From: Basidiobolus meristosporus CBS 931.73
Lineage: Eukaryota; Basidiobolomycota; Basidiobolomycetes; Basidiobolales; Basidiobolaceae
Reading direction: 5' to 3'
Assembly (NCBI GenBank): GCA_002104905.1
Contig: MCFE01000324.1
Coordinates: 30,910 to 94,909 of the forward strand
Length of the DNA stretch: 64,000 bases
Below, one piece after another: positions 57,131 through 64,000 of the stretch. Position 1 is the stretch's first letter. Every line of letters begins with the position of its first letter. The position numbers and the translations under genes were made by a program. The notes beneath the pieces are model-generated. The model had not been told where the DNA came from. It made no database searches and worked only from the letters and a program-made list of their open reading frames with translations.

Positions 57131-59249
57131 TAGGGTAGGGGAGGGAAAGTCACTAAGTTGGTGAAATCTTTATTTGAGTTAAGAACTAATCTAAGTACAA
57201 ATAAAGAAGCCAATTAAGAGGTCTAGAACCTCTCTAATAAGTAATCTAATTTATGTTTTGTTTCATCTCTAATGTTTGTTTCAATAAAGTAAAGCTCATC
57301 AGGGGTAAATATAAAATTCAGGGGTTTTGGGGGAAGTACAAATTGTAGATGTTTCTGATCAATATAATCCTAGACTGGAACCCAGCCTGGGATTAGGTGT
57401 AGTAGGAAAGGTGTGTGGACTTGTAAGTAGCTCTGCCACATAGATCTTAGATGGTCCTGAGCCAGTAGTCTTGGTTTCTCAGCTTTTTGAAGTTTTGAAG
57501 CAAGCTCTGTTACTACAGCAGAGCCAACCAGGGTGTGCCAGCAAGAAGATTTCAGGGAGGAGTTAGATTGAAGCCATTGTTTGATGGAGGGGTTATGTGA
57601 TTTCTGAAGTTTGACTAGGAAGGAAGCCCGGAGATAGATCATTTGGATTTGGTATGGGTAGAACCCAAAGGCTCCATTAGTTGCATGGATATAGGGAGAT
57701 ACTGGAAGATAAGGTACCAAGGATCTGATACACTGATGGAGAAATTTATCCAGGCGGTGAAGTTCTCTGGAGGTTAGGGGTATAATGTGGAGACCAAATT
57801 CAAGTACCGGCAGTACATACTGCTTCAGAAGTATAGGGATCTTTTGAATTGGAGTGTCTGGAGTGACTACTACCAGAAGCTTTTTGAGAGCCTGTTGGGC
57901 GAGACGGATCCTATTACTCAGGTGGAGCTTTGAGTCAATCCCATGTTGACAAAACGGCAGACCTAGATATATTGCAGTTTGTTGTGGCAGAATGCTAGTG
58001 TTCTGTATAGTTGTAGTGCATCCAATTGGGACTGTCTTGGAAATTGAGAGTGAGAGGTTGTTGGCAGCCAAGTACTTCTCAATGATGGCAGTGTCTGCTA
58101 TGGGATTAGGAGTAGCAATCTTGATATCATCCACATAAAGAGTCAGTAGTGGATAGGGAGAGTCTGGTGAGGGGCCTTTTGGAAATAAAGGAAAGTCATG
58201 TAGGAATATCACAAATAGTAAGGGACCTAGTACAGATCCTTGGACTACTCCATTTGGAACCTCATAAGTCTCTGATGTACAACTTGGATGCAAAATTTTG
58301 GCTGAGTTCTCACAAAATAGAGAACGTACTAGAACGGTCATTGGTAGTGTGGTAACTGCTAATAGCTTTCTCCAAAGCAGAGCTCTGTCCACAGAGTCAA
58401 AGGCTTTAGTAATGTCAAACAGAATGGTTGGCAATGAGAATTGAAGTGAATGATCATGGCTTAGCACTACAGCCATATCCAAGGAGAGTTTGGGCAAGAA
58501 GCCAAACTGAGAAGGATGGAATGGATATAGTTGAGATTGCAAGGATCTTGCTATTATAAGCTCAAAGATTTTCCGGCAGGTTGGTAGGAGTGAAACTGGC
58601 CGGTAGGAACCTGGGAGTGAGTGTTTCCCCTTCCCTTTGTATAAGGGTATTACATTTGCCTGTGACCAGGCCTTTGGGGTAGTCAATTGTTGGGCACAGA
58701 TAGAGTAGAATGGGAGAAGTAAGTGACTCATTTTGGAGTAGCACACCCGGAGTAGATTGTAGGTAATCAAGTCATGTCCAGGTGCAGTATTTGCAGAAAG
58801 CTTCTTTAAAATTTTCTCCAGAAGCTTTGCTGAAACAAAAATTGGAGATGTTGGACTGCTGGATATGTTACCAGTATGGTAGAAAGGAGGAGTGGGATGC
58901 ACGGTTGAATCAAAGAATATAGGGGCCAGTTTGTCTGGTGATGGTATACTCCTTGCTTGGGATCTCATGGCTTTGTATACTCTTGATATGGACCATGTGG
59001 TGGCATTCATATTTACTAAGGGCAAGGTATCCATGATATGAGCCCATAATCTAGTATGCTCAGTGATCTGTAGTGACTTGGAGTAGGAGATTGCGCTTTC
59101 CAGGAGGTTCTGTGTTTTTGGGTTAGGGAAACATAGGTAGCTGGAATTCAAGGCAGAAATGATGGATTTCCATATAAGTTGGTTTGCAGATGGCTTTTGG
59201 TTGGACTTGGTGGGCAGGGCCCAACTGCCAGTGATTATGATTATGATTA
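57131..59249 (-). mobile_element. LINE-B copy 1 with RT frame, premature stop
   Basis: A long minus-strand frame (from the 5' edge at about 59249 to stop at 57370) holds the RT: LYKGKGKHSLPGSYRPVSLL, domain A FDITKAFDSVDRALLW, domain B NGVVQGSVLGPLLF and domain C YVDDIKI. The nominal ATG at 59331 lies in the 3' tail of LINE-B2, so the true 5' part is missing. The C-terminus stops at TAG (57370), where LINE-B2 has TTG and continues about 49 codons: a nonsense change. Catalytic box is YVDD here, YADD in LINE-B2. A (TGATTA)-like run marks the 5' edge (59231-59249). Confidence 0.88.
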
Positions 59250-60419
59250 GGGTCAGGGGAGGGAAAGTCACCAGGTTGGTGAAATCTTTATTTGAGTTAA
59301 GAACTAATCTAAGTACAAATAAAGAAGCCAATTAAGAGGTCTAGAATCTCTCTAATAAGTAATCTAATTTATGTTTTGTTTCATCTCTAATGTTTGTTTC
59401 AATAAAGTAAAGTTCATCAGGGGTAAATATAAAATTCAGGGGTTTTGGGGGAAGTACAAATTGTAGATGTTTCTGATCAATATAATCCAAGACTGGAACC
59501 CAGCCTGGGATTAGGTGTAGTAGGAAAGGTGTGTGGACTTGCAAGTAGCTCTGCCACATAGATCTTAGATGGTCCTGAGCCAGTAGTCTTGGTTTCTCAG
59601 CTTTTTGAAGTTTTGAAGCAAGCTCTGTTACTACAGCAGAGCCAACCAGGGTGTGCCAGCAAGAAGATTTCAGGGAGGAGTTAGATTGAAGCCATTGTTT
59701 GATGGAGGGGTTATGTGATTTCTGAAGTTTGACTAGGAAGGAAGCCCGGAGATAGATCATTTGGATTTGGTATGGGTAGAACCCAAAGACTCCATTAGTT
59801 GCATGGATTTAGGGAGATACTGGAAGATAAGGTACCAAGGATCTGATACACTGATGGAGAAATTTATCCAGGCGGTGAAGTTCTCTGGAGGTTAGGGGTA
59901 TAATGTGGAGACCAAATTCAAGTACCGGCAGTACATACTGCTTCAGAAGTATAGGGATCTTTTGAATTGGAGTGTCTGGAGTGACTACTACCAGAAGCTT
60001 TTTGAGAGCCTGTTGGGCAAGACGGATCCTATTACTCAGGTGGAGCTTTGAGTCAATCCCATGTTGACAAAACGGCAGACCTAGATATATTGCAGTTTGT
60101 TGTGGCAGAATGCTAGTGTTCTGTATAGTTGTAGTGCATCCAATTGGGACTGTCTTGGAAATTGAGAGTGAGAGGTTGTTGGCAGCCAAGTACTTCTCAA
60201 TGATGGCAGTGTCTGCTATGGGATTAGGAGTAGCAATCTTGATATCATCCGCATAGAGAGTTAGTAGTGGATAGGGAGAGTCTGGTGAGGGGCCTTTTGG
60301 AAATAAAGGAAAGTCATGTAGGAATATCACAAATAGTAAGGGACCTAGTACAGATCCTTGGACTACTCCATTTGGAACCTCATAAGTCTCTGATGTACAA
60401 CTTGGATGCAAAATTTTGG
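59250..60419 (-). mobile_element. LINE-B copy 2, 5'-truncated, with nonsense mutation
   Basis: Very similar to LINE-B1. The frame opens at the truncation (about 60419) just before the domain B block and contains YADDIKI. It is broken by TAA at about 59806-59808, where LINE-B1 has TAT, then continues in the same frame to the stop near 59341. The longer C-terminus ends KLDYLLERF. Tail hairpin 59268-59282. Confidence 0.88.
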
Positions 60420-60946
60420 CTTAGGGGATGAAAGTCACCAAGTGGTGAAATCTTTATTTACTTATGACAAGTATCTAAAGAAGCCAAGTTAATCTGAAGT
60501 TATTCCTAGAAAGCTAGGTCTGAGAGATATCTTCCTGGTAAGCCAGGTCTGAGAGTTGAGAGGCTGAGTGGTACTATATTTCCTAGTTAGCTAGGTCTGC
60601 AAGAGGTTTCCTGGAAAGCCAGGCCTGAGAAGTGAGAATCTGAATATATCTGAGCTAAGTTATACTGGTTTGCGGTAGCTGAATTGTGGCCGGAATGGCC
60701 AGTAGACTGGGGGAACTAAGATGAATTTCTGGGTAATCACTGGCCAAATTTACTGGGCAAATCTGGCCAATTAGCATTTCAAGGATCTCAGCCAATCAGA
60801 GCCTTTACTTTGCCCGATGGTTGATCAAGCCATCTCCCAATGAGCACACATCAATTTATTAATCAAATTTTGCTGGATCCAGGATTTGAACCCACAACCA
60901 TGGGTATGGAAGGGTTAGGGATAACCACAAGGCTAAGTGTTCTTGG
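60420..60946 (-). mobile_element. tRNA-derived SINE copy 1 with LINE-type 3' tail
   Basis: 527 bp, non-coding. On the minus strand the 5' head begins near AACACTTAGC and carries A-box-like and B-box (GGTTCAAATCC) pol III promoter sequences, as in a tRNA. The body holds four CCTRG hairpins. The 3' tail has TCACC...GGTGA plus AAATAAAG, as in the LINEs. Closely similar over its full length to copy 2. Confidence 0.88.
60505..60623 (-). repeat. Four-hairpin module in SINE copy 1 with compensatory changes
   Basis: Hairpins at 60505-60518 (CCTAG-4-CTAGG), 60534-60547 (CCTGG-4-CCAGG), 60582-60595 (CCTAG-4-CTAGG) and 60610-60623 (CCTGG-4-CCAGG). Types alternate A-U/G-C at the same stem position. The pair repeats after about 77 bp. 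Confidence 0.85.
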
Positions 60947-61472
60947 TAGGGGGAGGAAAGTCACCAAGTGGTGAAATCTTTATTTACTTATGACAAGTAT
61001 CTAAAGAAGCCATGTTAATCTGAAGTTATTCCTAGATAGCTAGGTCTGAGAGATATCTTCCTGGTAAGCCAGGTCTGAGAGTTGAGAAGCTGAGTGGTAC
61101 TATATTTCCTAGTTAGCTAGGTCTGAGTGAGGTTTCCTGGAAAGCCAGGCCTAAGAAGTGAGAATCTGAATATATCTGAGCTAAGTTATACTGGTTTGCG
61201 GTAGCTGAATTGTGGCCGGAATGGCCAGTAGACTGGGGGAACTGAGATGAATTTCTGGGCGATCACTGGCCAAATTTACTAGGCAAATCTGGCCAATTAG
61301 CATTTCAAGGATTTCAGCCAATCAGAGCCTTTACTTTGCCCAATGGTTGATCAAGCCATCTCCCAATGAGCACACATCAATTTATTAATCAAATTTTGCT
61401 GGATCCAGGATTTGAACCCACAACCATGGGTATTGAAGGGTTAGGGATAACCACAAAGCTAAGTGTTCTTGG
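60947..61472 (-). mobile_element. tRNA-derived SINE copy 2 with LINE-type 3' tail
   Basis: 526 bp, nearly identical to copy 1. B-box GGTTCAAATCC at 61408-61418 and A-box-like TTAGCTTTGTGG at 61451-61462 (minus strand), about 33 nt apart. An internal TTAGGG lies between them (about 61441). The same four-hairpin module is at about 61031-61150. 3' tail hairpin at about 60960-60973. Confidence 0.88.
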
Positions 61473-61509
61473 TTAGGGTTAGGGTTTAGGGTTAGGGCTA
61501 GGGTAGGGG
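61473..61509 (+). repeat. Interstitial telomeric repeats
   Basis: About six TTAGGG-like units, some degenerate (TTTAGGG, CTAGGG), between SINE-2 and LINE-A3. The longest internal seam of the train. Confidence 0.9.
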
Positions 61510-63767
61510 GGAGACAGTCACCAACAGGTGAAATCTTTATTTCAGTTGAAACAAAGAAGCCAGCGCTACTGTTGTAGCTTTGATACAAGAGTGTGTAGCT
61601 GAGGGGAATTTGTAGGTAAGTTAATAAGAAGTGATGATAGTTCTTCAGTGCTCAAGACACTGTTCAGTGGGAAGGGGGGTAGCAAGAGAGGTAAGAATGA
61701 CTTGTGAACAACATTAGTGAGGGGAATGTGATAAGGATTGATATTCATCTTAAAGGGAGTGTGCTGCTGCAGATATTGCTGCCAAAGGTCTGTCAAGTAC
61801 TTCAGGTAGGCCAGCTTGGGTTTTTCTGACTGCAGAATAAATTCAGCAAACTTCTTGACTTCAGGATCTCCAAGTATAGTTCTCCAGCAGGAGCCAGGTG
61901 TTGTGTGGTGTGTTCTCTTCCAGGCCTTAATCAGTGGATTGTTGCAGTTGTGAAGTCTGAGGTATAATCTGGTTCTAAGGTAGAGAAGTCTGATTTTATA
62001 GGGCATAAACCCAAAAGCACCAAGAATAGCATGTCTGTAGGGGCATTCAGGCAAATGAGGCACCAAGGAGGTAATGCACCATACTGCAAAGTTGTCAAGC
62101 TTAGTGCAGTCTCTAGAAGTAAGAGAGAGAAGTGGTAAGCCAAATTCCAGGACAGGGAAGACAAACTGCTTGAGTAGAAGGAGGCAGCTGGGAGCTGAAG
62201 TTGTAGGAGGAGTAACAGCCAGTAGCTTGTGAAGTGCCTGTCTTGCCAGGATAATTCTCTTCTTCAGGTGTGCTCCAGAGTCTAGTCCAGTAGGAAGGAA
62301 AGGAAAGCCAAGATATGTAGCAGAAACCTGAGCAGGTAGAGTGGAGTTCTCCAAGTTGATGGGAGAGCCCAAAGGTACTGTCTTTGCAATGGAAAGCTGG
62401 AGATTATTCATCTGCAGATACTGGTGGATGGTCTGGGAGTCTTGTTGCACATTGGAGGAGGATATTCTGATGTCATCAGCAAAGAGAGTAACCAGGCAGT
62501 CAGCTGAGAGTCTTGGGAAGTCATTCAGGAAGATGGCAAACAGTATAGGACCAAGCACAGAGCCTTGAACCACTCCATTAGGAACGGAGAACACAGCTGA
62601 TTGCTCACTTGGGTGCAGAATTCTTGCTTGTGGATCCAGAAACAGAGACCTGACAAGGAGGGTGAGAGAGGTACTGGAGAAGCATTGCAACTTGGACCAA
62701 AGCAGATTTCTGTCAACTGAATCAAAGGCCTTAGTAATATCAAACAGAACTGAGGGATACTTGCACTGGAGAGAGTGATCTTGGCTAAGTATGACTGCAT
62801 ATTCCAAGGAGAGGCCAGGAACAAAGCCAAACTGTGCAGGATGAAACTTGAGGGAGTCAGAGTAGAGCTCCTGAGCAAGCAGAAGCTCAAACACCTTTCT
62901 GCAGGTGGGCAGCAGAGATATTGGCCTGTAGGAGCTAGGATCCAGGTGCTTTCCTTTACCCTTGTACAGTGGCAGAACATTTGCAAAGGACCATTCCTCA
63001 GGAGTAGAAAGCTGGGCTGAGCATTGCTGAAACAGTGGAAGCAGAGGTGCAGACATGGCCTTGGTACTAGTCTTCAGAAGCTCATAGGAGATTGTGTCCA
63101 CACCTGGAGCAGTAGAGTTGGGAAGCCTCTTGAGCACATTATGAATTCTCCTTTGATCAAGTGCAAGTGGGATGGGCAGAGTCTTGAAGTCAGGATGAAA
63201 GCCAGGAGTTGAGTACTGCTTTGTAGAGAAGAAGATGTTAGCCAGCTGTTCTGTTGAAGGTAACTTCCTGGAAGAGGGCCTCATTGCCCTGTAGAGTCTT
63301 GATACTGTTCTTGTTATAGAGTTGGAAGATTGCAGAGGCAAGGAACTCATAATATGATCCCAGAGCTGAGTATGCAGAGTGTGGTGAATTGCCTTGGAGT
63401 GGTGTATTGCTGTCAGGAGGAGTTTCTCTGTTTTTGGGTTAGGGAAACTCAGGTAGCTTTGTTGCAGGGCTGAAACAATGGATTCCCATTTTCTTGAGGT
63501 AACAGCAGTAGTCTTGCATGGCAGTGAGAGGGAGGCAGACACCAGAATCAGATGCTTCACAAAGAGCCAGGCATAGTTGAGATCATCTGGCAGAGAAAGT
63601 AGTAAACTGGCAAGCTTCAAGTAGTTCCCAAAGTCTTTCTTCTGATTCTTGGTAGCTTTGTGGGTGAGCACAGTAAGTTTTGGCAGCTTCTTCTTCACAA
63701 CTGGTTGCATAGAAAGGGACCAGGCTGGGTGGTCAGAGGCTCTCAAGGATCCTAGCTCAGCTCCGGA
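61510..63767 (-). mobile_element. LINE-A copy 3, long intact RT reading frame, telomere-proximal
   Basis: One open frame runs from the telomere junction (63767) to stop at 61566, without a required ATG (nominal start is TTG at 63746), so the element is cut at its 5' end. The first residues read LRASDHPAW; SDH is the last conserved motif of APE-type LINE endonucleases, suggesting the missing part was an endonuclease. RT motifs by residue from 63746: NSTAPGVD (about 210), LYKGKGKHLDPSSYRPISLL (260-279), FDITKAFDSVDR (about 335), NGVVQGSVLGP (about 390), FADDIRI (422). No RNase H or CCHC finger seen. Tail hairpin at about 61518-61531. Confidence 0.9.
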
Positions 63768-64000
63768 GGGTTAGGGTTAGGGTTAGGGTTAGGGTTAGGG
63801 TTAGGGTTAGGGTTAGGTTAGGGTTAGGGTTAGGGTTAGGTTAGGGTTAGGGTTAGGGTTAGGGTTAGGGTTAGGGTTAGGGTTAGGGTTAGGGTTAGGG
63901 TTAGGGTTAGGGTTAGGGTTAGGGTTAGGGTTAGGGTTAGGGTTAGGGTTAGGGTTAGGGTTAGGGTTAGGGTTAGGGTTAGGGTTAGGGTTAGGGTTAG
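63768..64000 (+). repeat. Terminal telomere (TTAGGG)n
   Basis: About 38 units of TTAGGG to the end of the window, with two TTAGG variant units near the proximal end (about 63815 and 63838). The G-rich strand runs 5'->3' to the right, so this is a right chromosome end. Confidence 0.98.

Larger units (their letters stand above)
55256..63767 (-). mobile_element. Telomere-associated retroelement train (overall)
   Basis: Eight head-to-tail elements, all on the minus strand, 3' ends toward the centromere, between the first TTAGGG-like seam (55258-55266) and the terminal telomere (63768). Order from the centromere side: LINE-A1, LINE-C, LINE-A2, LINE-B1, LINE-B2, SINE-1, SINE-2, LINE-A3. Seams contain (T)TAGGG-like bases (56181, 56831, 57131, 59249, 60421, 60947, 61473). 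At least six of the eight are cut at the 5' end. Each 3' tail carries a TCACC...GGTGA hairpin. Confidence 0.9.

Noticed and set aside
56899-57213. 104-codon minus frame
   Set aside because: It crosses the LINE-A2/LINE-B1 seam; a junction artefact.
57370-59331. 653-codon RT protein with ATG at 59331
   Set aside because: That ATG and the first ~25 codons lie in the 3' tail of the neighbouring LINE-B2; the frame is chimeric, so only the element is annotated.
61382-61472. Possible genuine tRNA gene on the minus strand
   Set aside because: The A- and B-box-like sequences belong to the head of a 526-bp element present in two full copies with a LINE tail, and I could not fold a clean cloverleaf, so I call it a tRNA-derived SINE.
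61510-63767. Endonuclease-free LINE attaching to telomeres by end priming alone
   Set aside because: The SDHPAW residues at the truncated 5' edge look like the last APE-endonuclease motif, so absence of an endonuclease cannot be concluded from this truncated copy.
1-64000. CRISPR arrays, bacterial operons or phage signatures
   Set aside because: The window is eukaryotic; no regularly spaced identical repeats of CRISPR type were seen.

Overview
The window is the right-hand end of a fungal chromosome. Protein genes carry many short spliceosomal introns, and the window ends in about 230 bp of TTAGGG telomere repeats. The proteins are fungal: fused ATP-citrate lyase, Drs2-type flippase, Gef1-type CLC, prohibitin, Upf3, Utp23, Nsl1/Mis14 and Spc25. 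Single-chain ATP-citrate lyase, chitin-targeted secreted enzymes with a CBM5/12 module, and two introns with textbook U12-type (minor spliceosome) signals point to an early-diverging (zygomycete-grade) fungus rather than an ascomycete. The exact lineage is not determined; an entomophthoralean or Basidiobolus-like fungus is only a guess.

Layout. Bases 1-45.9 kb are a dense housekeeping region: CLC channel (5' partial), eIF4G, V-ATPase subunit H, P4-ATPase, ornithine decarboxylase, UPF3, NSL1/MIS14, UTP23, three small secreted-protein genes (24.1-26.6 kb), ATP-citrate lyase, a tiny KGD4/MRPS36-type gene in three short exons, prohibitin 2, ribosomal protein eL18, bifunctional purine synthesis ATIC, histone H2B, a Cdc1/Ted1-type metallophosphoesterase, proteasome beta1, eIF2A and SPC25.

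Bases 45.9-55.3 kb are a gene-poor subtelomere. It holds two near-identical AA11-like LPMO + CBM5/12 genes, two identical 55-aa secreted cystine-knot-like peptides, and decayed secreted-protein remnants. In both duplicate pairs the coding parts are (nearly) identical while the flanks have diverged, which suggests gene conversion.

Bases 55.26-63.77 kb are a head-to-tail train of telomere-associated retroelements. Every element is on the minus strand, with its 3' end toward the centromere and its truncated 5' end toward the telomere. Short TTAGGG-like seams separate them. There are at least three LINE families (A, B, C) and a 526-bp tRNA-derived SINE present twice. All share one 3' tail: a TCACC...GGTGA hairpin next to an AATAAAG-type signal. 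This orientation is what repeated priming of reverse transcription from the chromosome end, or insertion into telomeric repeats, would produce. The most telomere-proximal LINE has a long uninterrupted RT reading frame. This train, with SINEs apparently sharing the LINE 3' recognition tail, is the best candidate for an undescribed system.

The two U12-type introns (eIF2A, AT-AC type; eIF4G, GT-AG type) are the second main observation. All exon calls were made by eye from splice signals, frame and family similarity; no search or alignment program was run.
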